Positions 22,330 through 32,652 of a stretch of DNA of 64,000 bases are shown here, piece after piece. The stretch is from Sarocladium kiliense. Taxonomy: Eukaryota > Ascomycota > Sordariomycetes > Hypocreales > Sarocladiaceae. Position 1 is the stretch's first letter, and the number at the start of each line of letters is the position of its first letter. Both the position numbers and the translations under genes were made by a program. Location: NCBI GenBank assembly GCA_030734395.1, contig JAUZTG010000016.1, forward strand, positions 1,240,001 to 1,304,000, in the 5' to 3' direction. A model generated the notes under the pieces. That model had not been told where the DNA came from, ran no database searches, and saw nothing but the letters and a program-made list of their open reading frames with translations.

Positions 22330-24137
22330 CTAAGAGGCACGCTTTCCATATGGCTCGAAAGGGAACAAGAAAGCGCAGATCGCCAATGCTCCGAACAAGG
22401 CGGCGCAAATGAAGACCGGCGCTGAAGTGTTCGGGCTCGCGTATGTCACAACGACCGCAGACATGATACCGGCCAGTCGACAGAACGCGACAGCAATGCC
22501 GTTTCCAGTCGCACGGTGGGCCGCCGGCAGGACCTCAGAGGTGTAGCCGTACAGAACGCCGTAGTAGATCTGCAGCGCGAACGAGATCATGCAGCTGTAG
22601 ACGATGTTGCCGGTTTGCGACGCGACCTGGGAGTACCCGAAGAAGATGGCCATTGTGATCAAACCTCCGACGACCATGGTGTAGCGTCGTTTGAAGATTC
22701 GAGTGTTTGCCATGCATGCGCCCACCATAGGCCCAAAGATGCTGGAGACCTGGACGAGAGCATAGTTTCGCCACGTTTCGTAGGTGCTGGGTGCGCCGAA
22801 CTGAATGCCCCGACTGGCCAGGTAGTATGGGAGGAAGACGATGAAGAGTGGGTAAGCAAGGCCAACGATGAACCAGGAGGTCCAGAGGAGAGCTGTCGTT
22901 GCCGCAACCTTCCTGGTGACGAACAAGGAGCGGAAGTGGACGAGGAACTCGGCCATGGAGAATCGGCTGCGCGAATGGGCAGAGGAGACGGTTCCACACG
23001 CATCAAGTTGCTCGATGGTAAGCGAAAGGGGCCGGTTGTAGCGCTGGGATAGTTCCTGGAACAAGTGGACAACTTCGGCGTCCTTGCCTTGCCCGAGCAG
23101 AAACTTGGGCGTCTCGCGGAGCCTAATAACGGTCACCCGGAGAATACTGAGGAGGAAGATGAAGGCGCCCATGGTATACATGAGGTACCTCCAGCCGCTG
23201 TTGTTGTCCTGGGTGCAGTCGCTGGCATCTTCGCAAGAGAAGTTTGCTATAGGTAAGGCAGGCAGTTAGTAAGGTGTAGAAATCAAATGCATTTGTAAAG
23301 AAGAGCTTACGCATGAATCCCCATGCGACCAATCCAGCAATGGTACATCCAACTCCAAACCAGCTGGGGAGCAAGCTGACAAGCCACTGCTTGTTGGACG
23401 GCAAGTACTCAATGAATACGGTTGTGTCAAGGATCAGGTTGCCGCCAGCACCGAAGGCCCCGAGGGAGATGAACAAGCCCAGCGACTCCCACGTAGGAGA
23501 GGCGCCGGCGACGATAGTGAAGATAGCGCAGATGAAGAGAGAGATGTTGAATGCAATCTTGCGGCCGATGATGTCGGCGAAAAGACCCCAGAATATGGCA
23601 CCGACGAGCATGCCCAGGTACAAGGCAATGGTGAGACCTTTGTCGTAGGAGGGCTGGAACTCGACGACGGCTTGGACGGCGATGATGCCCTGAAGACTGA
23701 CTTGCAGCGCATCCACGGCGTATCTGCATTGCCATATTGTTAGTTGACTTGCAGCTCGAAAATGCCATCTTGACGAAGGCAAGACTGTAACCCTACCCGA
23801 AGCCGGCGAGGAAGAACAACTTCCAATGGTAGTTGGTCCAGCCCAGCTCATCCAATGCCTAAGGTAGAGTCTGGTTAGCTGCGCTGCCTAAACAGTCGAC
23901 CTGACCTCCATGTGGACAACTCACGTTATTGACCAGATGCATCTTCTGGGCCAGAGCAGGATCAAGGTCCGTGAGTGCAAGAACCTCCGCACTGGAGCCT
24001 TGCGCGTGCTCCGAGTCATGACCCATATTGTCGTTGCTGATGGCAACCTTCTCCCCAGAGTTGCTGCCCATGTTGTTGTTGCTGACGGAAGACGCAACAG
24101 ACCTCTCGACGTCGTGATCTCCAGATTTGCCGTACAT
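22330..24137 (-). CDS. MFS sugar-type transporter of the anhydrosugar/GlcNAc cluster
   Basis: 534 residues in four exons: 24137-23925, 23858-23797, 23723-23311 and 23246-22330; phases agree. A polar Ser/Asn/Asp-rich cytosolic N-terminus (about 70 residues) precedes about 12 hydrophobic segments. Visible marks are WKLFFLAGFGYAVDALQV (TM1), the loop 2-3 motif GLFADIIGRKIAFN, a long central loop, LRETPKFLL at its entry (SV2/sugar-porter-like PESP equivalent), and a late GYTSEVLPAAHRATGNG motif. The family resembles SV2/SVOP-like MFS carriers. The substrate is not readable from sequence; divergence from an anhydrosugar kinase gene, with a shared promoter, suggests a levoglucosan or anhydro-amino-sugar carrier. 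A GlcNAc carrier (Ngt1-like role) is the other option. Confidence 0.88.
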
Positions 24138-24430
24138 GTCGAGGAGACACTTTGTTGTGTTGCTGGACCTGACCTAAGTAGCACAACAAGGAAGATCTTC
24201 AAGGTTGGATTGAGGGCCAGTGGTGAAGTACTCGTTGTACAACCCAACACCCCTTGAGCGGCACGTTTCCGATCTTATAAATCTGCAACCTGGGGAAAGC
24301 ATGCCCCGGTCTATCTTACCAAGTCCCCGGAATCCCACATGTGCATGTCTTATCTCTGGGGTGCTATCGAGGGATATCTCGGTTTGCCTCCGCGAACGGC
24401 AATAGCATGGCTGACCTATCTCCCTGAATT

Positions 24431-24441
24431 GCCTTTTAAGC
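24431..24441 (-). promoter_or_regulatory. GCTTAAAAGGC element, copy 1 (inverted)
   Basis: Exact reverse complement of the 11-mer at 24510 and 24681. Candidate regulator site. Confidence 0.65.
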
Positions 24442-24459
24442 ACGGCCATGTTTAGCCGA

Positions 24460-24466
24460 TTAAGCG
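24460..24466 (-). promoter_or_regulatory. CGCTTAA half element (inverted)
   Basis: TTAAGCG on + strand, 18 bases from the previous copy; lacks the AAGGC half. Confidence 0.45.
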
Positions 24467-24508
24467 GATCCTCAACGCCCGTAGTGGGAGGCCAAATAAC
24501 GGGTCTTT

Positions 24509-24520
24509 CGCTTAAAAGGC
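24509..24520 (+). promoter_or_regulatory. CGCTTAAAAGGC element, copy 2
   Basis: Exact 11-mer with the preceding C that also occurs in the nagB/nagA promoter copies. Confidence 0.65.
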
Positions 24521-24680
24521 AAAAAGGGCATTCATGCATTCCACCCAGAACCACACTAACCAGGACCCTCGGAGGGCGGGACCATGATAACGTCGTACCA
24601 TCTGGACCCTTACTCCACAGCCTCGCGGGATTCTAGACCCACTGAGATGATCTGAGCCAGCAACGATCGCCTAAACCCCA

Positions 24681-24691
24681 GCTTAAAAGGC
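24681..24691 (+). promoter_or_regulatory. GCTTAAAAGGC element, copy 3
   Basis: Third exact 11-mer, about 295 bases before the kinase ATG. Confidence 0.65.
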
Positions 24692-24985
24692 AAAATTGCT
24701 CTTACACGCGCAACACTTCACATGCTGTCCCCTATCTCCCCCACTGGAAATGCGGGCGGCAGTAAGTTTTAAGAAAGTATTGAAAGCCAGATTAATAGAT
24801 ATGCAATAGGTGCCGTAGATAAGATTGTTTTCAAGTCGACGACCCAGATTGGCCTATCTGTTCATTCACGTCACACGACACCCAGCTGCTGAAGCCCCGA
24901 GTCCCAAGGCCTGAGCACCAAACAGACTTCAGCTGTCCTGGCAATCCGGTTTGCTTGAAGGGCGTCAACGTTCAAAGCAAACACC

Positions 24986-26376
24986 ATGGGGGCAGCATGG
25001 TCACGGAGTGCAAAGCCCTTGCCTTTAGACTTGACAGTCTTGGGCTTGAACAGCGGCACTTCCATGGTTGGTTTCCTTGTTCCCGTCGTCCGCTGGACGT
25101 CTTGGCGCATTGCCGTTGTTAACCTTCATTGCAGGATGGCATTGATTGTGCCCTCTGTCGATTCAGACAGCAATCAATCAACGAACCTGTCGTGATGGAA
25201 CTCCTTTGCTATGGCGAAACACCGCTAGACCCCAAGATCAAGACTCGGGTCATGGACATGATCCTCCACAATCGCACATCCCCCGAAGAAGTGGCAGAAG
25301 TCGGCGTCATCCTGGGAGAGACATTTGCCTCAGCAGCGAACAAGTTCCTCCTCGCCAACAACATAGACAAGAGCAAAGTGGACGTTATTGGGTCGCACGG
25401 CCAGACTATATGGCATATTCCCAATCCCACCCCTGGGCAAGTTCGGTCGACCTTAAGCATGGGAGAGGGTGCCATCATAGCAGCCCGCACGGGAATCACA
25501 ACGGTCACGGACTTCCGCATCAGCGAGGTAGCCGTGGGACGCCAGGGCGCACCACTGGTCGCGTTCTTTGATGCTCTGCTTCTCCATCACCCAACAAAGC
25601 TCCGAGCATGCCAAAACATCGGTGGCATTGGTAATGTGTGCTTCATCCCGTCAGACCGTGACGGGGGTGTCGACCGATGCTTCGACTTCGATACGGGCCC
25701 GGGAAACATCTACATTGATGCCGCGGTTCGTTACTACACCAATGGCGAGCGCGAGTACGACAAAGACGGGGAGATGGGGAAACGGGGCACAGTCGATCAA
25801 GAACTCGTAGATGAGTTCTTGTCTACGCATGATTACTTTGCACGTGATATTCCGAAGACGACAGGACGGGAAGACTTTCGAGATACCCTTGCGTTCGAGC
25901 TGATTGCCAAAGCCGAGAAGAAGGGATGGACGCCAGACGATGTGGTAGCAACGATAACCCGCATCACGGCCCAATCCATCGTCGACCACTACAAGAGATT
26001 CGCACCGTCGCAAGATATCGACGAGCTGTTCCTCTGCGGTGGAGGCTCTTGGAACCCCAACATCGTGGACTTCATCCAGGAGAGCTATCCCAAGACCCGG
26101 ATCTTCATGATGGACGACGCCGGAATCCCTGGCGACGCGAAAGAGGCAGTGACGTTTGCATGGCAAGGAATGGAGGCGGTTCTGGGCCGGCCAGTCCTTG
26201 TGCCTGATCGCGTGGAAACCGACAAGACGCAGATCCTGGGCAAGATATCACCGGGAAGTAATTTCCGGGGTCTTCTGCATAAGACGATGAGGTTTGGGGA
26301 ACCTGGGCAGAGGTTGCGCCCGGTTAAAACATTACGCAACGTTGTCAAAGGGCGACTGTTTGATAACAAATGGTAG
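24986..26376 (+). CDS. 1,6-anhydrosugar kinase (AnmK / levoglucosan kinase family)
   Basis: 440 residues in two exons, 24986-25066 and 25135-26376. The intron splits the nucleotide-binding motif NSGTSM|DGIDCAL; the donor is a weak GTTGGT but the acceptor GCAG and the motif fix it. Other family marks: GSHGQTIWH, TDFRISEVAVGRQGAPL, RACQNIGGIGNV, and FDFDTGPGN, whose second Asp (about 213) is the expected catalytic base for opening the 1,6-anhydro ring while ATP phosphorylates O6. From memory the whole chain is closest to yeast levoglucosan kinase (about 439 residues, catalytic Asp near 212) rather than bacterial AnmK. Products would be glucose-6-P from levoglucosan, or MurNAc-6-P or GlcNAc-6-P from anhydro-amino sugars. 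Confidence 0.92.
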
Positions 26377-26861
26377 CGTTTCATGAGCAATCTGTGCTTT
26401 TGAGACCTGTGTAGTGTGTATATATTTGATAGAGAGGGAGGAGAGTGGGTTACACTGAAGCATTTGATAGAGTAGACCATTCATTGCACATAATTCATAG
26501 CTTGGCAGGGTGCTTCTGCTACTTTAAAGGTGACCTTCGGATTCTGTAAAATGGAAGGCGATATCAAGGACGTTGTTTTCTCAATATTGGTGAATCTTTT
26601 GATGGAAATGAATTCATCGTAATAAGTGTTCATTCCTATTAATTTGTACAGTCTGGTGCATCAGTTGCTCAGCTAAGGTACCTGTCGCCGAAGGCTAAGG
26701 GACTTTAGTGACGTAGAATAGCGCACGTGCCCTCTGAACCCTGCGGCACCGGCGGAACGGTTGATCATCCACATCGATTCAACGTGCATCAATCAACCCA
26801 GCCTTCAGCACCGTTGTGCCGACACAACAGCATTGGCCGCAAACAACCTCTTTGATGACAG
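26377..26861. other. Intergenic; leader of the regulator gene
   Basis: 485 bases. A nine-codon upstream open frame overlaps the regulator start (see separate entry). No GCTTAAA copy seen. Confidence 0.5.
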
Positions 26862-26881
26862 ATGGAGGTCCCCGTCGATAG
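26855..26881 (+). promoter_or_regulatory. Overlapping upstream ORF at the Zn2Cys6 gene start
   Basis: ATG at 26855 opens eight codons then TAG at 26879-26881, out of frame with and overlapping the main ATG at 26862. If translated it would lower initiation at the regulator. The transcription start is unknown, so inclusion in the mRNA is inferred. Confidence 0.35.
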
Positions 26882-28789
26882 GGCAGTCACCAGATCCAAG
26901 CTGCGCCGGGTAACGCAAGCCTGTGACTACTGCCATGCCCGGAGCATCAAATGCGAGCCGCTGGTCAACGACACCGCGTGTCGGAGCTGCCGTCACTTTG
27001 GCCAAATATGTACCTATCACCGCCGCCCTCGAAAACGAGGTGCGAAGCCCCGGAATCCAGAAGCTGCTGCGACGACTTTGAACAGCGGTGCTGCTTCGCG
27101 AGACCGCCGCCTCTCAGCGCTCCCCGCCAAGACGACGCAGCGCCGCCATGAGCCACTGCACTCATCATCAGAAGGGATCCAAGGTCTCCCTGTCACGCCT
27201 TGCATCGCCAGTCAGGAAGTCATTATGGACCTGACCGAGCTGTATTTCGAGATTGTGTATCCAATCTTTCCCTTCTTCCACAGACCATCCTGGATGCACC
27301 GCATCTCCAGGGCCCAGTACACAACCGATAGGGAGCTTTACGCCGCTACCATGGCCGTATGTGCCCTTGTGAGCAGTCGTGTGAGAGACGGCTCCATCAC
27401 GAACCCCAAGTGGGACGTGCACCGACTGCGAGAGCCGAAGCCAGAAGTGTTCTACGCTGAGGCACGGAAGCAGCTTGCCAGTCTCGACATGGTCGCGAGC
27501 TTGAACGTACTGCGGGCGCGCGCTATTCTTGCCGTCGCAGCCATCCAGAATGGAGACATGCGCGAGATGCGGTGGCAGTTGGGGACGTACCATACATTGG
27601 TTGCTGTGGACGGACTGCACGATGAGGCGAATTGGCCGACAGGTATTGGTGTTGTTGAACGGGAAGAGAGGCGCCGACTCGTAAGTAACAACTTACCTAC
27701 ATGGACCTCTCGCCGCGCGAGGGTACATAAGATACGCTTCTCAAGCTAACGGTTTGGGAACAGTTTTGGTCCATATATACGTTAGACATATTCACATCGT
27801 CAGTATCCAACCGTGTCGTAGTATCACGGGAAGAGCAATGCAACGTGTCGTACCCGGCAGAGGTCGACGACGAGCTCATCGCGGATGGCACCGATCTCAC
27901 TGATTCTAATCCATCGTCGAGCAAAAGGCCATCCTTACAAGTGCAGTCCGATTGCTGGCTATCTGGGTGGAACTTCATCACCGACGTGTACCGCATTCTC
28001 GAGCATGCCCTGAGCAAGTTCCGCAATGTCCGACCCCACAAGCAGAGAAGTCGCTCGATCCTCCATGACATATTCCAGGATGGCTCGACGCTTACCGAAG
28101 CTGCCGTACAAGATACCGTGCTCCAGATGTACAAGAGGCTGCCGCCCTGCTTCAGGGAGATCCCCGAGATCACATGCGATATCGCCAAGGACAGGGTGAG
28201 CTTCCAGGCGGCCAACATATTAGGCAGTGTCCAGCTGCTGCGAATAGTCCTCTGCGTTACGGGTGATACTTCCATCGAGGACCGCTGCCGCGTGGCCGGT
28301 GACGTGGTGGACGCACTGGTGCAAACACCCGTGGCGTACTCGCTTGCGATATCTGCGCCGCTTCTTCATCACCTCAGCGGCATTGGCGTCATTCTGGGTT
28401 CAGTGCTAGAGGAACCGCTCAGTGAATCGGACTACAGCAGGGTGCGATCCATTATACTCGTCATGGGCCAGATGCTGGAGAAGATGGAGCCTATCCAGCA
28501 CGCAGCGGGTGCCAGCGAGAAGCTAAGGAACATGGTCGCACGCATCGACGAGTACGTGAAACCTCGGCATCAAAGGGACGATGCCGCCGCCGCCTCAGCG
28601 GAACAGCAACTTGGATCATCCGGGCCGATCAATGGGTTGTCGATGCAACCCGGACCGGCGGACTCCCATGATGCAGGGGCGGGGTATGAAGCCGCAATGG
28701 GGGCGGGCGTTCCAGACGACTGGTTGATACAAGTGCCACCTGATCTTCTAGGGGACTGGGGTTGGGATTTCGACCTTGCGCATGTGTGA
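26862..28789 (+). CDS. Zn2Cys6 transcription factor of the cluster
   Basis: 614 residues in two exons, 26862-27680 and 27764-28789, with GTAAGT and a clean CAG acceptor. The DNA-binding domain is near the N-terminus: Cys21-x2-Cys24-x6-Cys31-x8-Cys40-x2-Cys43-x6-Cys50, followed by a basic linker (RRPRKRGAKPR). The middle carries a Fungal_trans-type region starting at YFEIVYPIFPFFHRPSW and including RRRLFWSIYTLDIF across the intron. The C-terminus has an acidic, Trp/Asp-rich end (LLGDWGWDFDLAHV), a likely activation segment. It sits between the two divergent gene pairs that share the GCTTAAA element, so it is the natural candidate regulator; there is no direct evidence of binding. Confidence 0.9.
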
Positions 28790-28992
28790 GAAGAATTGGT
28801 TGGTGCTGTATTGTACGATTTTTGATGAGGCATGCACTGCACGGCTGGAACGGCATCAGGCCCCTGAATTCCAATAATAAGACTTACCTTCATAATTAAT
28901 TTATACTCGCAGAAAGGGTAAGTGAGATTCTTATATACAATTGAGCTATGAACTTCTTCAGAGCAATACTATGCTACATCGTTCTCCTTTGT

Positions 28993-30120
28993 TCACGCGC
29001 CCACAGCGTAGCCCTTTCCGAGTACCTGGGGCTCGACAATACGACTACCCATGTGGTCCGGCACAAAGTCAGGCGAAACGGAGCGAACAGGGTATTCGGT
29101 AGCTGGGGTGGTGGCTCGGAGGAGGCGGGAAGTTGTGGGCTGCGGAGAGACAATCGTCGGAGAGGCAACCTCATGGACCTTCGTCTGGATGGTCGGGCGG
29201 CCGCCGTTGCTGCTGTTGCCGGAGCGGACTTTAGAAGGGAGGATCTGCTCGAAGCCTGCGTCTAAGGCGACCTTTTCTATGCTCTTGAAGTACTGCCTTG
29301 GATGTTAATGTCTGGCACACAAAATTGATCAAGAGAGCAACTCGGGGGAGGAGGGTTTTACCTTGACGGTCTTCACCTGAAGCTCGAGGGTGGCGTCATC
29401 GTCGGCAACGATCATAGGGTGAGGGTGTAGCTGGAGACTTGACAGTGTCCACATGTGGTTCACGCCTCGCTCGATACAGTGCTGCAGAGCGAGCGCCTTT
29501 CCCTGCCCAAGGACAATCACCACCACTTCCCGGGCTTCGAGGACGGTCTGAACACCAATAGTAAGGGCCATCTTCGGGACCTTCTCGATGTCTCCCCCGA
29601 AGAAGCGAGAGTTGGCGAGAATAGTGTCGTACGCTAATGTCTTGACGCGGGTGCGGCTTGCGAGACTGGAGCCGGGCTCGTTGAAGGCGATGTGGCCATC
29701 TGCACCAATGCCGGCAAGGAATAAGTCGATGCCACCAGCACGCTTGATAGCGTCCTCATAGGCCACGCACTCAGCCTCCAGATTAGGGGCATTGCCATCA
29801 AGAATGTGTACATTATCCGGATGAACGTCAACATGCGAGAAGAAGTGCTTCCACATGAATGAATGATATGATTCAGGGTGGTCGCGCGGAATGCCCACGT
29901 ACTCATCCATGTTGAAGGTGATGACGTTTTGGAAGGAGATCTGCCCGGCCTTGTGCTTCTCAACAAGGAGCTTGTAAACGCCAATGGGGCTGGAGCCCGT
30001 AGGTAGGCCAAGGACGAAGGGGTTCTGGGGGGTGGGATTGAAGGCTGTGATGCGGTCGACGATGTACTGCGCAACGTAGGCAGAGGCCGCCGAGGCATCT
30101 TCGCGGATGATTAACCTCAT
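28993..30120 (-). CDS. nagB: Glucosamine-6-phosphate deaminase
   Basis: Converts glucosamine-6-P to fructose-6-P and ammonia, the last step of amino-sugar breakdown. 352 residues in two exons, 30120-29362 and 29292-28993. The start is MRLIIREDASAASAYVAQYI. Marks: LGLPTGSSPIGVYK, FNMDEYVGIPRDHPESYHSF, and GIGADGHIAFNEPGSS, which hold the catalytic Asp/His/Glu set. The second exon is easily missed: after KTVK|YFKSIEKVALDAGFEQ it adds about 75 low-complexity Ser/Thr/Pro residues, common in filamentous fungi but absent from bacterial NagB. A frame continuing upstream to 30297 is leader. Divergent from nagA. Confidence 0.95.
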
Positions 30121-30122
30121 GA

Positions 30123-30139
30123 TGTGTGTGTGTGTGTGT
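30123..30139. repeat. GT dinucleotide repeat in nagB leader
   Basis: About eight GT units directly 5' of the nagB start (CA on the mRNA sense strand). Confidence 0.85.
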
Positions 30140-30315
30140 GAGTGTATGTGATGGAAGGAAGTGTCGCAGATGATGTAACAAGGTGAAAACACCCGATCGT
30201 ATAGGCTTGGGATGTAGAGCGTTCTGGTGATCGGAAAGAGAGTGAACGGGAGAGTGTTGCTTGGAGTCGTGAAGGAGATTAGAGCTTCATCAGACAAGAC
30301 ACGAGTGGAGAGTCA

Positions 30316-30326
30316 CGCTTAAGAGG
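30316..30326 (+). promoter_or_regulatory. CGCTTAAGAGG, diverged copy of the cluster element
   Basis: Shares CGCTTAA with the other sites, with AGAGG in place of AAAGGC. About 200 bases upstream of nagB. Confidence 0.4.
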
Positions 30327-30658
30327 GATTGGAAGAGAGCTTTGGTATGTAAGTGACTTAATAACCAAGGACAAAAAGCTTCGAAGGCAGGACGACAGCA
30401 AGGATCATGGTCACCCAGTCGTCAATAGAAGAAGCCGTGCGCGGGCGAGTCAAGTCCGTGGTGGGTATCCATTAGCAGACCGTTGCGGCTTGCCCGGTAG
30501 GGGTCCTGGGAAAGGCAGCATGCGGCTTCTGTAGATTAGCAGCGTCAATCGTCCGCTTCAAAGGGTTCGGCACAAAGAGCTCGCGTAATTTGCCCTCGTG
30601 TAAAATGCCAGATGGTCGTCAGTAACAGGCTGGTGTTGCTGCTTCGTGTAAATCGTTT

Positions 30659-30700
30659 CGCTTAAATGCCCGCTTAAATTGCATCGCCGCTTAAATCGCC
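30659..30700 (+). promoter_or_regulatory. Three tandem CGCTTAAAT elements
   Basis: CGCTTAAATGCC at 30659-30670, CGCTTAAATTGC at 30671-30682 and CGCTTAAATCGCC at 30688-30700; the first two abut, the third is 5 bases further on. The same nonamer three times in 42 bases is far above chance for this composition. It matches the core of the sites in the transporter/kinase promoter. Confidence 0.7.
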
Positions 30701-31189
30701 ACTTACACGCCTTTTGCGCGCTGGCGCCGACTGATAGATAGATGATAGTCGGCTACCTTATCGTGATAAAGAAGGCCCTTGACGAGCTATGACATGTGAT
30801 GAACTGATACGTTTGATCCGTCTTGATTCCCTCTTTGTACGCTTCTGTTTCGAGGCCGCAACTTTTCTCTTTTTTATGCTTCAAGTTGGCGTTGCTGGAC
30901 TGTACATGAGACTATTATAGCTATTTCGCCTCCAGCCGTAGTCGAGCCCGTGTCGACCCCTGCCTTTACATTTCAGCCTCTGGCGACGTACACTCACTCG
31001 TTGCGAGGACGAGAAGCACGCACTACCTCTTTTGCTGCACATCAAGGTGCTGCGACACCTCAAAAGGGTTACACGACCCTCTCTCACAGACTTTTCGCCT
31101 CTTCGAAACATCTGTTCCCCTGAAAACAAACATTCGGAAGAGCTGCTGCAAAGACCAGACATTGAGGATCCACGACACATTCAACAGCT

Positions 31190-32652
31190 ATGCCTTCCAT
31201 CATTAGGCCACCCACGCCAAAGAACGGCCTGACCAAATTCACAAACTGCCGCATCCTGCGTGGCCTCGAGCTCGTTCAAGAAGATCTCTGGGTGAGCTCG
31301 CTCACCGGCAAGATCATTGCCAGCCAGGCCGCCTTCTACGATGAGCTGAGCGTGCCTGATGAGATCGTCGACCTTGGCGGCCGCATTTTGGCCCCGGGCA
31401 TGATTGACTGTCAGCTCAATGGCGCTTTCGGCTTCAGCTTCTCAACACTCTTGGATGATGCGAGCCAGTATGAGAAGAAGCTCAAAGAGATCAACCATTT
31501 ACTGGTGGCTACCGGCGTAACATCCTATCTTCCTACCCTGACCACCCAACGGGCAGAGCTATACCAACAGGTGAGCATGGGCAGAGAAACCCTTCATTGC
31601 AATGCAAATTGGTATGGATCTTTGGACTGACATTATGTGCTTCCGATGCCCCCAGGTTCTCCCATTTCTAGGTCCCTCAGGTTGGAAGCGTTTGGCTGGC
31701 GATGGGTCAGAGTCGCTCGGCGCACACTGCGAAGGGCCATTCCTGAACCCAACCAAAAACGGCATTCACAATGTCGATGTGATGCGCGAAGCATATACCT
31801 TTTCCGACCTCGAGGAATGCTACGGCGCGAAGAACCTGAGCCCTCAACATGAGGGCGCTGAGGCTCCCGTTAAGATGGTGACGGCGGCGCCTGAGCGCGG
31901 AAACATGTCGGATCTCATCCCCGAGATGACAAAGCGTGGTATTATATACTCTATTGGCCATTCGGAGGCTACGTATGAGGATGCATCTAAAGCGGTCGCG
32001 AATGGTGCAACTATGATCACGCATCTCTTCAACGCGATGCGCCCACTCCATCACCGCAACCCTGGTATCTTTGGTGTCCTTGGTCACGCGAACGACGTGG
32101 CGAAACCGTTCTTTGGAGTCATCCTGGACGGTATCCACCTACACCCGACTACTGTTAAGATCGCATATAGCGCCCATCCAGACGGCTGCATTCTAGTTAC
32201 CGATGCGATGCATCTGACCGGCCTGCCGGATGGGGCATATCCTTGGATCAACGGCGACCAAGAAGCGCCGTCAACCGTTGTGAAGAAGGGTTCTAAGTTG
32301 CTACTGGAGAACTCAGACACAATTGCAGGAAGGTGAGTTTGGCTGACCCAATACCGGGCGGTTCTTGAATCCATGTCTGCCTCAGGAACGTTCAGCTGAT
32401 TGAAGTAATAGTGCTGTCACGCTCCTCGAATGCGTCAACAACTTCCTCGAATGGACGGGACAGAGCATACCCCAGGCCCTCACGGCGGTCACGGCTACAC
32501 CAGCGAAGATGCTGGGCCTGGAGGGCGTAAAAGGCTCGCTGGAGCAGGGGGCCGATGCAGACTTGATGGTGCTGACCGAGGAGGACAATGGCAGACAATT
32601 AAGGCTCGATGAGGTGTGGAAGTTTGGGACCAGGGTTGCACGGCATCATTAA
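31190..32652 (+). CDS. nagA: N-acetylglucosamine-6-phosphate deacetylase
   Basis: Removes acetate from GlcNAc-6-P to give glucosamine-6-P for NagB. 432 residues in three exons, 31190-31570, 31656-32332 and 32412-32652; phases agree. Marks in order: LAPGMIDCQLNGAFG (amidohydrolase strand end), GAHCEGPFLNPTKNGIHN with the metal-ligand Glu, YSIGHSEATYEDA with a metal His, ITHLFNAMRPLHHRNPG with another His, DGIHLHP, and LVTDAMHLTG with the catalytic Asp. The C-terminus SLEQGADADLMVL is the usual beta-sandwich return. Known fungal orthologue: DAC1 of Candida. Divergent with nagB from a promoter with repeated CGCTTAAAT. Confidence 0.95.

Larger units (their letters stand above)
24138..24985. promoter_or_regulatory. 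Divergent promoter, MFS transporter / anhydrosugar kinase
   Basis: 848 bases between two divergent ATGs. It holds three perfect copies of GCTTAAAAGGC (one inverted) plus a half site, all inside 24431-24691. No open frame of note. Read as a shared bidirectional control region. Confidence 0.7.
30121..31189. promoter_or_regulatory. Divergent promoter, nagB / nagA
   Basis: 1,069 bases. Holds a (GT)n microsatellite next to the nagB ATG, one CGCTTAAGAGG at 30316, and three CGCTTAAAT copies packed into 30659-30700. No gene. Confidence 0.7.

Noticed and set aside
29051..29308. Plus-strand frames opposite the 3' exon of nagB
   Set aside because: The minus strand encodes the conserved YFKSIEKVALDAGFEQ continuation of NagB, so these are shadows.
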